From Granulosicoccus sp045106855 (GTDB lineage: Bacteria > Pseudomonadota > Gammaproteobacteria > Granulosicoccales > Granulosicoccaceae): DNA of 64,000 nt. The stretch covers positions 196,848 through 260,847 of the forward strand of contig JBGCFI010000007.1 in the NCBI GenBank assembly GCA_045106855.1, given 5' to 3'. Positions 35,501 to 43,944 of this stretch are shown in pieces; position 1 is the stretch's first letter; each line of letters begins with the position of its first letter. The position numbers and the translations under genes were made by a program. The notes beneath the pieces are model-generated. The model made no database searches. It saw only the letters and a program-made list of their open reading frames with translations, and was not told where the DNA came from.

Positions 35501-36516
35501 TGACAAAACCTTTGAAATTCGCAGCAATTGGCATCGATCATCGCCACATCTTTGGCATGGCGCAAAATCTGATTGATGCTGGTGCGCAATTCGCCGGGTT
35601 CTACTCCGAAGGTGATCCCGAGCCGCTTGCCGGCTTTATCAAGCGATTTCCAGAAGTGCCCAGAGCTGCATCTCCTGATGAGCTTCTTAAAGACGCCGGT
35701 GTAGAGTTGATATTGTTGGCTGGAATACCCAGTGAGAGAGCAGACTGGGCCATACGTGCGATGAACGCTGGTAAGGATGTCTTGAGCGACAAACCAGCCT
35801 GTACAACACTCGATCAGCTGCATCGTGTGCAAGCCTGTGTAGCCAGCACAGACCGAATCTGGTCAATTGATTTTTCAGAGCGTTTCGAGGTTCCCTCGGT
35901 AACTCGCGCTACAGAGCTGGTTGCGGAGGGCGCTATAGGGAAAGTCATTCAGACGGTTGGCCTTGGTCCGCATCGCCTCAACCGCGCAACGAGACCCGAT
36001 TGGTTTTTCGATAGAGACGCTTATGGCGGAATACTGACCGATATAGCCAGTCATCAAATTGATCAGTTTCTATTTTTTACCGGCTCCGATGACGCGGAAA
36101 TTGTCATGGCAAATGTGGGTAATTATGCTAATCAAAGTGATCCGGGTCTACAGGATTTTGGCGAGCTGGCACTTCGTAGTGACACAGGCCATGGGTACAT
36201 CCGGGTCGATTGGTACACGCCTGATGGTTTGCCTACCTGGGGTGATGGTCGCTTGACAATATTGGGGACGGAGGGGTACATAGAGCTGCGGAAATATGTG
36301 GATGTGTGCGGCGATGAGGGTACCGATCATCTGATTCTCGTGAACGGTAGTCGTTGTGAGAAAATCAATGCCTCGGATGCCGGCTTGCCATTTTTTCCGC
36401 GCTTGTTACAGGATGTTCGAGATAGAACGCAAACGGCAATGAGTCAGTTACATACGTTCAAGGTGTGTGAGCTTGCTTTACGTGCTCAGGAACTCGCGGA
36501 GTCTCGTATCGCATGA
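35500..36516 (+). CDS. Gfo/Idh/MocA family oxidoreductase
   Basis: 338 residues, second in the tandem set. The N-terminus is divergent (KFAAIGIDHRHIFGMAQNLI): the GxGxxG loop is replaced by GIDHRH, a variant seen in some MocA-like proteins, so cofactor binding may differ. The EKP motif is also altered, to DVLSDKPACTTLDQL. The C-terminal domain contains GGILTDIASHQIDQFLFFTG, the usual His/Asp region. ATG 35500 overlaps the upstream stop (TAATG) and the 3' end overlaps the next start (ATGA), so all three are translationally coupled. Function unknown; possibly an oxidoreductase with a relaxed or lost cofactor role. Confidence 0.88.
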   Translation: MTKPLKFAAIGIDHRHIFGMAQNLIDAGAQFAGFYSEGDPEPLAGFIKRFPEVPRAASPDELLKDAGVELILLAGIPSERADWAIRAMNAGKDVLSDKPACTTLDQLHRVQACVASTDRIWSIDFSERFEVPSVTRATELVAEGAIGKVIQTVGLGPHRLNRATRPDWFFDRDAYGGILTDIASHQIDQFLFFTGSDDAEIVMANVGNYANQSDPGLQDFGELALRSDTGHGYIRVDWYTPDGLPTWGDGRLTILGTEGYIELRKYVDVCGDEGTDHLILVNGSRCEKINASDAGLPFFPRLLQDVRDRTQTAMSQLHTFKVCELALRAQELAESRIA

Positions 36517-37571
36517 TAAGGGTCGCAATATTAGGTTGCGGTATTGGCAAGCAGCATTTACAGAGCTACCACAAGTTACCAGCCAATTTTAATGTCACTG
36601 CATTATGTGACCTGGATGTAGCGCGAGCGCAGGCGACCACTGAGGGTGTTGACAGCATCAGGATTGTGAGCGATATCTCCGACGTCCTTGCCGATCCAGA
36701 TATCGATCTTGTCGATATCTGTCTGCCACCGCATCTTCACATGCCTGTTGCCCTGCAAGTCATGGAGGCTGGAAAGCACGCGATCTGCGAAAAGCCCATT
36801 GCCCGTTCTCTTGCTGAAGTAAAGATTATGCAATCAGCTATGGAAAGGTCAGGTAAAAGAATATTCCCGGTGTTTCAGTACCGGTACGGATTGGCACTTT
36901 CACAGTTTGCGGCGTTGAGAAATGCAGGACTCACTGGCCGTGCTTTAGTGGCAAGTGCAGAAACACACTGGAACCGTGAGAGTGATTACTATTCAGTTCC
37001 CTGGCGAGGTACCTGGGACGGCGAAGCAGGCGGTGCAGTACTTGGGCATGCTATTCATAGTCACGACCTGTTATGTCATATTCTGGGTCCTGTATCTGAA
37101 ATCAATGCCTACACCAATACCCTTGTGAACGATATCGAAGTTGAAGATTGTGCCGCTATCTCGATGCGTATGCAAAGTGGCGCTCTTGCTACCAGCTCGG
37201 TTACGCTGGGCTCAGCAAACGATTGTTCACGTTTAAGGTTCTGTTTTGAGGGATTAACCGCTGAGAGCGGCACTGCGCCCTATACGCCGGCTGAGGATGT
37301 CTGGACATTCACGGCACGTGGGTCAACACGCCAGGAAGAAGTAGACAAGATAACAGGTTCCATTGATATGCCACAGTCTGGATTTGCCGGGTATCTGTTG
37401 GCGGTCTCGGATGCGTTAACAGGTCGTGAGGGACAAGAGGTTTCGTTTGAGGATGGAAGGCGGTCGATTGAATTCGTAACGGCAGTTTATTTATCAGCGC
37501 GAGAAGGTCGTGCTGTCAAGCTTCCTATCAATGCAGAAGAAACCTTTTATAACGGTTGGTCACCTGCATAA
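36513..37571 (+). CDS. Gfo/Idh/MocA family oxidoreductase
   Basis: 352 residues, third in the tandem set, with a canonical fold: RVAILGCGIGKQHLQSYHKL, EKP motif AICEKPIARSLAEVKIM, and GGAVLGHAIHSHDLLCHILG. It resembles the 11.5-kb oxidoreductase in length and layout (both have a SVPWRGTWDG or DVPWRTRPG segment, then a GHAIH or NLIHD motif). ATGA overlap with the previous gene. A hairpin at 37590-37609 follows the stop. Substrate not deducible. Confidence 0.92.
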   Translation: MIRVAILGCGIGKQHLQSYHKLPANFNVTALCDLDVARAQATTEGVDSIRIVSDISDVLADPDIDLVDICLPPHLHMPVALQVMEAGKHAICEKPIARSLAEVKIMQSAMERSGKRIFPVFQYRYGLALSQFAALRNAGLTGRALVASAETHWNRESDYYSVPWRGTWDGEAGGAVLGHAIHSHDLLCHILGPVSEINAYTNTLVNDIEVEDCAAISMRMQSGALATSSVTLGSANDCSRLRFCFEGLTAESGTAPYTPAEDVWTFTARGSTRQEEVDKITGSIDMPQSGFAGYLLAVSDALTGREGQEVSFEDGRRSIEFVTAVYLSAREGRAVKLPINAEETFYNGWSPA

Positions 37572-37589
37572 ACTTATTCGTAAAAATTG

Positions 37590-37609
37590 GGGCCGGTATC
37601 GTCCGGCCC
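37590..37609 (+). terminator. Candidate terminator of the Gfo/Idh operon
   Basis: GGGCCGG (37590-37596) pairs with CCGGCCC (37603-37609), loop 6 nt, 19 bp after the stop. The stem is GC-rich but the following tract (GGTTTC) is a poor T-run, so termination may be partial. Confidence 0.45.
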
Positions 37610-37739
37610 GGTTTCACCGGTGTACACAGCCGCAGAGAATGCCATAGAAGATCAGTCTGATAGGGCGAGATCGGTGGGAGATAGCCGTATTATTTCGAGT
37701 TTGTACCTCGTGATATCAATGGATCGGTAATTGTAACTG

Positions 37740-38600
37740 CTAGTATCCCAGTTCTATTTTCAATCCGTCATAGCCTACATGCAAGGTACCGCTCCAAGTC
37801 GAAGCCACAGCACTTCGCCATTGTTTATCACCATAGTCCGGGTCATCGGAAGGTATGAGGTGATTCAATGCCAGTGCGCCTACTTTGGCAGTTGACGCAA
37901 TTTTACCGGCATCCTGAGCCAGGGTATGTGACCGCATCCAGTGCTCGTGAAGACGATTATCGGCGTTACCGATGCGTGCATACAAAGCTGGTAGTGCGGG
38001 TTCCAGCATCGCCTCATGTATGAGTAAGTCGGCACCCTGTGCAAAGTCTGCCAAAGCCGGTAAATACGCAGTGTCACCCGAGAATACGACATGCGTCTTA
38101 TTGGATTGGAATGACAGTGCAAAGGTCTCCAGTAGAGGAGGGTGTACATTCTTCATGGCTTTTACGGTAATGCCGCTACTATTGTTGACCACCCCTTCAT
38201 GTAAAACATGGAAGCTGACAAGGTTTGCAAGGTCTGGGCGTCCCTCGTCAGAGATGCGTAAATTTATGTCTTCTCGCATCGAATCAATAAATTGCTGCCA
38301 ATAGTGTTCAAGTCCTTCCGGACCGTAAATTTCTACTGGGGATTTCAGACCAGCCGTCCAGGCTGTATGAATAAGTGGCCCCAATTCAAGGTAATGATCA
38401 GAGTGGAGATGCGTGATGTAGATTGCTACCAGGTCGCGTAGTTGCATGCCTTGATCCACCAGAGCTCGTGTCACTCCAAGTCCGCAGTCCACGACAATCT
38501 GTTGTCCGGCCATGCTCAACAGGTTTGAAGTGGGATTAGTCGATCCATATCGTATTGCAGGTCCTCCCTTGGTTCCCAGCAAGCAGACGTGATCATTCAT
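37740..38600 (-). CDS. Metallo-beta-lactamase-fold hydrolase
   Basis: 286 residues, MBL-fold metallohydrolase of the RNase Z/arylsulfatase (AtsA)-like branch. The zinc motif HxHxDH is HLHSDH (H64, H66, D68, H69), preceded by the opening strands NLLSMAGQQIVVDCGLGVTR. A second set of ligands is likely in VFSGDTAYLPALADFAQGAD (Asp) and ALNHLIPS (His). No signal peptide, so cytoplasmic. ATG overlaps the aminotransferase stop by 4 bp, placing it last in the IclR-aminotransferase-hydrolase operon. The substrate may be an ester, lactone or sulfate ester of the compound handled by this locus; this is inference. Confidence 0.88.
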   Translation of the reverse strand: MNDHVCLLGTKGGPAIRYGSTNPTSNLLSMAGQQIVVDCGLGVTRALVDQGMQLRDLVAIYITHLHSDHYLELGPLIHTAWTAGLKSPVEIYGPEGLEHYWQQFIDSMREDINLRISDEGRPDLANLVSFHVLHEGVVNNSSGITVKAMKNVHPPLLETFALSFQSNKTHVVFSGDTAYLPALADFAQGADLLIHEAMLEPALPALYARIGNADNRLHEHWMRSHTLAQDAGKIASTAKVGALALNHLIPSDDPDYGDKQWRSAVASTWSGTLHVGYDGLKIELGY

Positions 38601-39958
38601 GCTGCATTACCTGCTGTCAGGCCGGTGTCAATAGCTGAGAGAATATTAGCGACATCCTGTTCGGTGATAATCAGTGGAGGTGAAAGAATCATGTTGGGTC
38701 CCGAGATACGGACCATGACTCCATGTTGATAGATCGTCTCTTGTATTCGGCTTGCTATCTGTTTATCCAGAGGTGTCTTCCTGGCGCGATCTGATACGAG
38801 TTCGATCGCACTCATTAAGCCGTTACCCCCTCTTACATCACCAATGATGTCGTGTTTCAGGCTTAGTGCCGTCAGTCCATCGAACATCTGGGTACCTCGT
38901 GCAGCGGCATTGACCGGTACTTCCAGGCTTATGGTCTCTTTCAGGCAAGCCAGCGCGGCTGCAGCGCCAACGGGGTGACCTGAGTAGGTATAGCCGTGTC
39001 CAATGAAACCAGCTGCGGTGGTGTCGTGTTCAAAAACGTCAACTACCTGTTGAGACAGCATGACGGCTCCAAATGGAAAGTAGCCATTGGTGATGGCCTT
39101 GGCTGTGCACATCATGTCGGGTTGTACACCCCATAGTCGCGAGCCAGACCATGCACCCGTGCGTCCATAGGCCGTAATTACTTCATCGGAAAGTAGCAGA
39201 ATACCGTGCCGGGTACAAACGTCGCGCACCATCGGCATGAAGCTCTCATGAGGTACGACAACGCCACCTGCACCCAAGATAGGCTCCATTATAAAGGCAG
39301 CAATAGTGTTGGCACCTTGAAAGGCAATTTCATCTTCAAGCGCAGCGATGCACAGTTGTGCCAGCCTGGCAGGGTCACTTTCACTGAACGGATTTCTGTA
39401 GGTGTAAGGGGCTGGTATGTGAAAGCAGCCGGGCAGCAAGGGTTCGTAAGCCGCGCGAAAATTTGCATTGCCGTTGACACTTGCCGCAGCTGTGTGCGTA
39501 CCGTGATAGCCTTTTTTCAAACTCAGGTATTTTACGCGCCCGGGTTCACCCCTGATTTTATGGTATTGACGTGCCAGTCGTAATGCTGTTTCCACACTGT
39601 CTGATCCGCCTGATGTAAAGAAAGCGGTAGTCATTCCATCAGGGGCGAAGAATTCAGATAATTCATAGGAAAGTTCAATAGTGACATCGGTGGTTGTGCC
39701 GCGGAACGTTGAGTAATATGGCAATGTTTCAAGTTGATCTGCAATGGCTTTCTTGACAGGGTCAGACGAAAATCCTAGGTTTACATTCCATAAACCACCA
39801 ACAGCGTCAATAACTTCATGGCCATCAACATCACATATTCTTACGCCTTTTGCGCTGGTGATAATTTTTGGCGGATTATCATGACTATCTTTTGGGTGCG
39901 CCATCGGGTGCCACATATGCCGGGCATTGTTTTCTTTCAGAAAGTTGGATGCGTTCAT
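38597..39958 (-). CDS. Class III PLP-dependent aminotransferase (omega-transaminase; taurine:pyruvate-type relatives)
   Basis: 453 residues. Transfers an amino group from an omega-amine or beta-amino compound to a keto acid. PLP-binding features: SGGSDSVETALRLARQYHK (phosphate site), YHGTH, LLLSDEVITAYGRTG (Asp258) and Schiff-base lysine CTAKAITNGYF (K287). The N-terminus (NNARHMWHPMAHPKDS) and the FRGTTTDVTIELSYEL region resemble taurine:pyruvate aminotransferase-like enzymes, but specificity in class III cannot be read from sequence. Overlaps both neighbours by 4 bp. Divergent from the TctC-hpa operon, so it may supply an aldehyde to the aldehyde dehydrogenase there. Confidence 0.92.
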   Translation of the reverse strand: MNASNFLKENNARHMWHPMAHPKDSHDNPPKIITSAKGVRICDVDGHEVIDAVGGLWNVNLGFSSDPVKKAIADQLETLPYYSTFRGTTTDVTIELSYELSEFFAPDGMTTAFFTSGGSDSVETALRLARQYHKIRGEPGRVKYLSLKKGYHGTHTAAASVNGNANFRAAYEPLLPGCFHIPAPYTYRNPFSESDPARLAQLCIAALEDEIAFQGANTIAAFIMEPILGAGGVVVPHESFMPMVRDVCTRHGILLLSDEVITAYGRTGAWSGSRLWGVQPDMMCTAKAITNGYFPFGAVMLSQQVVDVFEHDTTAAGFIGHGYTYSGHPVGAAAALACLKETISLEVPVNAAARGTQMFDGLTALSLKHDIIGDVRGGNGLMSAIELVSDRARKTPLDKQIASRIQETIYQHGVMVRISGPNMILSPPLIITEQDVANILSAIDTGLTAGNAA

Positions 39959-40827
39959 GTGTTGGCTATTCGAGGGAGGGATGTAGAAGGAGAGGGAAGC
40001 GAGGCGAGTGTATCGATCCAGAGTTGATTGAGTTCTTCTGGAATAGTGCCGCCCCAGCTATGTGAAATCTGCCTGGATGCGTCTATCAGTTCGCGCTTGA
40101 TAACAGCAATTTTGTCATCGTTAATACGAGTTGCCACGCAGGCAACCGCCACCGATCCCGCAACCTTGTTAGAAGAGTCAAACAAGGGCACACCGACGCC
40201 CAGAACTCCATCCTCGAAGCTTTGGTCGACAATAGCAAAACCGGTATCCCTGACAATTTGTAGCGTGGCTTCCAGCTCTTCTCGGCGAGTAGGTGTTTTG
40301 TCCGTGTAACGCTTTAGATTCTTGAGCGCAGCTTTTAGTAGGCACGAATCGCCGAAAGCAAGTACGGCCAGCCCGGACCCTGTCGCATGCAGTGGAAGAA
40401 CTGGCTCGTCAAGTACAACTCTGGCACTGTAGCGAGTTGATGCATGATCAGTCAGCGTGACTAGAGTATTTCTTTGCAGAATAGATGCATGTGCCAACTC
40501 ACCAGTTGCCTCGGCAACGCGCGGAAGAACCAGACGGACACCCGCTCGCCTGGGTACGGTGACCTCCCGGACGTGTGCAAAGCGCAGGAGTGCCGGACCC
40601 ATACGGTACGCTCGGGTATCAGGGTCTTGTTCCAGAAGTCCGGATTCTTCCAGAGCGCACAGGTATCGATAAGTTGTTGCTTTGTCGCGCCCCGTCAGAC
40701 GTTGGAATTCAGCCAGGCCAATCTGGGCTCGCTCGGCTGAAAACCAATTCAGAAGATCGATGGCCTTTCGGACAGTAGACACAGATGCTCCGGTTGTGAA
40801 GGTGTACGTGAGACGTGTTTCGCACAA
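39955..40827 (-). CDS. IclR family transcriptional regulator
   Basis: 290-residue regulator. Winged helix at the N-terminus (SVSTVRKAIDLLNWFSAER, IGLAEFQRLTGRDKATTYRY, LEESGLLEQDPDTRAYRMG) and IclR effector domain (LPLHATGSGLAVLAFGD, FEDGVLGVGVPLFDSSNKVA, VACVATRINDDKI). The listed start is TTG; an internal GTG (SVSTVRK) is an alternative. It heads the minus-strand operon (IclR-aminotransferase-hydrolase, each overlapping by 4 bp) and is divergent from tctC, so it probably regulates both transcription units in response to an aromatic acid or related effector. Effector not known. Confidence 0.92.
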   Translation of the reverse strand: MCETRLTYTFTTGASVSTVRKAIDLLNWFSAERAQIGLAEFQRLTGRDKATTYRYLCALEESGLLEQDPDTRAYRMGPALLRFAHVREVTVPRRAGVRLVLPRVAEATGELAHASILQRNTLVTLTDHASTRYSARVVLDEPVLPLHATGSGLAVLAFGDSCLLKAALKNLKRYTDKTPTRREELEATLQIVRDTGFAIVDQSFEDGVLGVGVPLFDSSNKVAGSVAVACVATRINDDKIAVIKRELIDASRQISHSWGGTIPEELNQLWIDTLASLPSPSTSLPRIANT

Positions 40828-40910
40828 ACAAGTTGACAGAACCCCGATAAATCGTCAAGCTAAAATCGCAACAGCGGTTCAAATAATGAAACTATGTGAG
40901 GAGTGGAAAT
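40828..40910. promoter_or_regulatory. Divergent promoter region between IclR and TctC genes
   Basis: The 83-bp gap must contain promoters for both operons and probably the IclR operator. GTGAGGAG at 40896-40903 is the tctC ribosome-binding region. TTGACA occurs at 40833-40838, but no well-spaced -10 was found. No clear operator palindrome was recognised. Confidence 0.35.
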
Positions 40911-41855
40911 ATGAAAGTTCGCGCAATAGCCGTGTCTGTGCTGACAGCAAGCTTACTCGGCGCAAGTGGCTTCGCCCTGGCTGACTATCCTGAAAAGCCA
41001 GTTCAGTTCATCGTTCCATGGCCTCCGGGCGATCTTGAAGATGTGCTGACACGAATGATCGCTGATGACTTCCAGGCCGCTTATGATGTTCCCGCAGCGG
41101 TCGTAAACAAACCGGGAGGCGGAGGTGGACCATTCCCGGGTGCTATAGAAGTTGCTAACGCTCCTGCTGATGGCTATACCATTGGGTCTTTCATAATTGC
41201 CATTCCTGTAGTCGGGCCACAAATTGGTATTCCGGAGTTGAATCCTGATCCGTTCGAACCGCTCGGTAACTTTTTAACGTACCCGTTTGTCATTGCCGCG
41301 TCGGATAGTGCATCGTATGACGACATCGCGGGACTGGCTGATCATGCCAAAGGAAATGATGTAGTGCTGGGTCATTTCGGCGCGCCTTTGGTACCCACCA
41401 AAGTCACTTTTGGCCTTGCCAAGGAAATGGGCTTTTCGTTTTCGGCAGATGCCGCATTTGATGCGCTGGATTGCAACACGTTGGCTTCAGGTGATGTTGA
41501 TGTCATTAACACGACTTTGCAACAAATACGTCCGTGTCTTGATAAGGTGAAAGTGCTGGCATCCATCGGAAGTGAGCGTCTGGCTCTAACTCCGGATGCC
41601 CCCACTGTATCCGAACTGGTACCCACACTCGATGTGTCTTTGTGGAATGGATTATTCGTGCATAAAGATACACCGGCAGATGTCCGTGAAAAAATCATTT
41701 CAGTAGCGAAAAAAACCATTGCTTCAGAAAAAGCAATGGTTTTTGCTGCGGAAACCGGCGCACAGCTTTACTGGCAGGATGCCGCTGCGGCAACAACGCA
41801 GATCAATAAAGATATTGACACACTCAGTGCCATTGACGCCCTGTTAGGGCAGTAA
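40911..41855 (+). CDS. tctC: Tripartite tricarboxylate transporter substrate-binding protein (TctC/Bug family)
   Basis: 314-residue periplasmic binding protein. Signal peptide to FALA, then DYPEKPVQFIVPWPPGDLED, the standard TctC/Bug N-terminus. VVNKPGGGGGPFPGAIEVAN and ADGYTIGSF are the family ligand-loop motifs. The start is ATG 40911 with GTGAGGAG upstream. A perfect 14-bp inverted repeat lies inside its 3' part (41711-41744). First gene of the TctCBA-hpa operon. The substrate could be a carboxylate or aromatic acid related to homoprotocatechuate; TctC specificity cannot be told from sequence. Confidence 0.93.
   Translation: MKVRAIAVSVLTASLLGASGFALADYPEKPVQFIVPWPPGDLEDVLTRMIADDFQAAYDVPAAVVNKPGGGGGPFPGAIEVANAPADGYTIGSFIIAIPVVGPQIGIPELNPDPFEPLGNFLTYPFVIAASDSASYDDIAGLADHAKGNDVVLGHFGAPLVPTKVTFGLAKEMGFSFSADAAFDALDCNTLASGDVDVINTTLQQIRPCLDKVKVLASIGSERLALTPDAPTVSELVPTLDVSLWNGLFVHKDTPADVREKIISVAKKTIASEKAMVFAAETGAQLYWQDAAAATTQINKDIDTLSAIDALLGQ
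41711..41744 (+). repeat. Perfect 14-bp inverted repeat within tctC, terminator-like
   Basis: AAAAACCATTGCTT (41711-41724) pairs with AAGCAATGGTTTTT (41731-41744), loop 6 nt. The right arm ends in five T residues, so it resembles a Rho-independent terminator on either strand, although it lies inside a coding frame (KKTIASEKAMVF). Confidence 0.6.
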
Positions 41856-41859
41856 TCCA

Positions 41860-42405
41860 ATGCAGCCCAGGCGCCTGGTAACGTTACAAGCTCTGTTCAA
41901 GCGCTACAGGCGTCCTGGTGACATTGTCTTTGCCCTGATATTTCTTGTTTTGTCACTTTGGTTGTTGTCTCAACTGAATACCCAGACCACCTGGAAAAAT
42001 GGAGGAAAACTGGTAGCCCAAGCTCCTTTCTGGCCAACAGTTTCCATTGTGGGTATGGTTTTTTTTGCCTCTCTGCATACCTTGGGTTCAGTTTTATCTG
42101 CACGAATACCGGGTCGTTGGACCGAGGTAGCCATGTGGCTCAGATCCATTGAATTTGCAGTCTGGTTCATGGCGTATGTATTTGCCGTACCGGTCATAGG
42201 CTATCTGCTTGCTACGCTTCTCGTCTGTTCTCTGCTGGCACGTCGAGTGGGTTATCGCAGTCGAGCGATGTTAAGTGCCAGTGTACTAGGGGGTGGGCTC
42301 GTGGTGGTTATCTTCAAGTCACTACTACAAGTAAAAGTGCCCGGCGGGACAATCTATGAGTATTTGCCGGGTACCTTGCGTTCGTTCATGCTGACGTATT
42401 TCTAA
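41860..42405 (+). CDS. tctB: Tripartite tricarboxylate transporter small membrane subunit (TctB)
   Basis: 181 residues with four apparent membrane segments (DIVFALIFLVLSLWLLSQL, FWPTVSIVGMVFFASLHTL, FAVWFMAYVFAVPVIGYLLA, SASVLGGGLVVVIFKSLLQ) and the TctB-type C-terminal PGG-IYEYLPGTLRSFM segment. Between tctC (4 bp) and tctA (6 bp). Small, poorly conserved subunit; identified by order, size and topology as well as the C-terminal motif. Confidence 0.88.
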   Translation: MQPRRLVTLQALFKRYRRPGDIVFALIFLVLSLWLLSQLNTQTTWKNGGKLVAQAPFWPTVSIVGMVFFASLHTLGSVLSARIPGRWTEVAMWLRSIEFAVWFMAYVFAVPVIGYLLATLLVCSLLARRVGYRSRAMLSASVLGGGLVVVIFKSLLQVKVPGGTIYEYLPGTLRSFMLTYF

Positions 42406-42411
42406 AGGAGC

Positions 42412-43935
42412 ATGATCGATTCGCTACAGTCCGGATTAAGTTTGCTCTTCCAGTGGGAAGTATTGCTTGCGCTTTTTATCGGGTCTGTAGGAGGCGTGGT
42501 AATAGGTGCTATTCCTGGGGTTGGACCGGCCGTTGCCATTGCCATTCTGTTGCCGGCAACTTTCTCTTTAGAGCCGCTGGTCGGGTTAACGCTACTGCTA
42601 GGCATATACGGATCGGCGATGTATGGCGGTGCGTTGCCTGCAATCCTGATCAATACCCCGGGTACGGCAGCCAACGCTTTAACAACGTATGACGGTTATC
42701 CGATGACCGTGCGAGGGGAGGGTCGCCGAGCAGTGTCTCTGGCGTATTCGGCATCCTTTGTCGGCGCAATCATAAGCATTGTCTGCTTGATACTTTTCTC
42801 ACCAGTGCTGGCACTTATCGCACCCATGTTCGGTAGTCGGGAGATATTTCTAGCTGCGTTGCTGGGCATTGTGCTGGTAATACTCGCGCACAGGGGGCAG
42901 ATAATGGCGGCAGGAATGCTGGCCTGCTTCGGGATTTTTCTCAATACGATCGGGCTCGATCCGGTAACTTACACCACTCGCTTTACATTTGGTCAGAGCT
43001 GGCTGTCCTCAGGGGTCAACCTGATTGTCGTTGTGTTGGGGTTGTTTGCGCTTAGTCAGGCATTTCTTTTGTTAGCGGATAAAGACCATACGCCACGCCC
43101 TGCGATTGAAAAAGGCAATCTGTTCTCCGGTATGCGTGAGGTTCTTTCACACAAGCGGCTGGCTACTGTGTCGTCTGGGTTTGGCGTAATGATGGGCATC
43201 ATTCCTGGAGTGGGAGAATTCACTGCCCAGTTTATGTCTTACACATATGCACAAAAAACATCTAAACAACCGGATCTGTTTGGTAAGGGAAATCCCGAGG
43301 GGCTTGTCGCATCGGAATCGGCCAACAATGCGATACCGGCGGCTGCCATGATTCCGTTGCTGGCATTAGGCATACCGGGTGAAGCGTTGACTGCTATGAT
43401 GCTGTCGGTTTTCTATGTGCACAACGTAGTTCCGGGTCCACAGCTGTTCCAGAATCAACTGGATTTCGTGTATGCGCTTTATATCGCCATGTTGATATTG
43501 AATGTGGCGGTGATCGTGTTTCTCCTGTTTTCAACCAAAGCGCTTACTTATATCATTCGTGTACCCACGCGTTTTCTTGGTGTCATGATTCTGATACTGG
43601 GCTTTGTCGGGGTTTATTCTTTGCGCAATTCTGTCACCGATTGCGCTGTCGCGGCGGGGTTTGGTGTGCTGGGTCTTATACTCAAGCGTCTTAATTTGCC
43701 ATTAGTACCTATTATATTGGGTATGGTACTGGGCGGAATCATGGAGGTGAAGTTGCGCAGTGCCATGCCTCGTGTAAAAACACCGCTGGACTTCATCGAC
43801 CGGCCCATTGCCGCCTTGCTGTTTGGTATGATTGTGCTGGTGCTGTTTTTCCACGTACGTACTCTGTTTGTCGAACATCGTAATCGTTCGGCTGGGCAGG
43901 CCGATCATGACATGCACGATACACATCAACGCTAG
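42412..43935 (+). CDS. tctA: Tripartite tricarboxylate transporter large permease (TctA)
   Basis: 507 residues, about 11-12 membrane segments. The hallmark GAIPGVGPAVAIAILLPATF occurs near the N-terminus and recurs as GIIPGVGEFTAQFMSY in the second half, with SANNAIPAAAMIPLLALGIP, a conserved TctA stretch. The YGSAMYGGALPAILINTPGT motif is the family signature. AAGG-type ribosome-binding site immediately precedes ATG. Third transporter subunit, so tctC, tctB and tctA are contiguous and presumably form one importer. Confidence 0.95.
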   Translation: MIDSLQSGLSLLFQWEVLLALFIGSVGGVVIGAIPGVGPAVAIAILLPATFSLEPLVGLTLLLGIYGSAMYGGALPAILINTPGTAANALTTYDGYPMTVRGEGRRAVSLAYSASFVGAIISIVCLILFSPVLALIAPMFGSREIFLAALLGIVLVILAHRGQIMAAGMLACFGIFLNTIGLDPVTYTTRFTFGQSWLSSGVNLIVVVLGLFALSQAFLLLADKDHTPRPAIEKGNLFSGMREVLSHKRLATVSSGFGVMMGIIPGVGEFTAQFMSYTYAQKTSKQPDLFGKGNPEGLVASESANNAIPAAAMIPLLALGIPGEALTAMMLSVFYVHNVVPGPQLFQNQLDFVYALYIAMLILNVAVIVFLLFSTKALTYIIRVPTRFLGVMILILGFVGVYSLRNSVTDCAVAAGFGVLGLILKRLNLPLVPIILGMVLGGIMEVKLRSAMPRVKTPLDFIDRPIAALLFGMIVLVLFFHVRTLFVEHRNRSAGQADHDMHDTHQR

Positions 43936-43944
43936 ATATTGACT

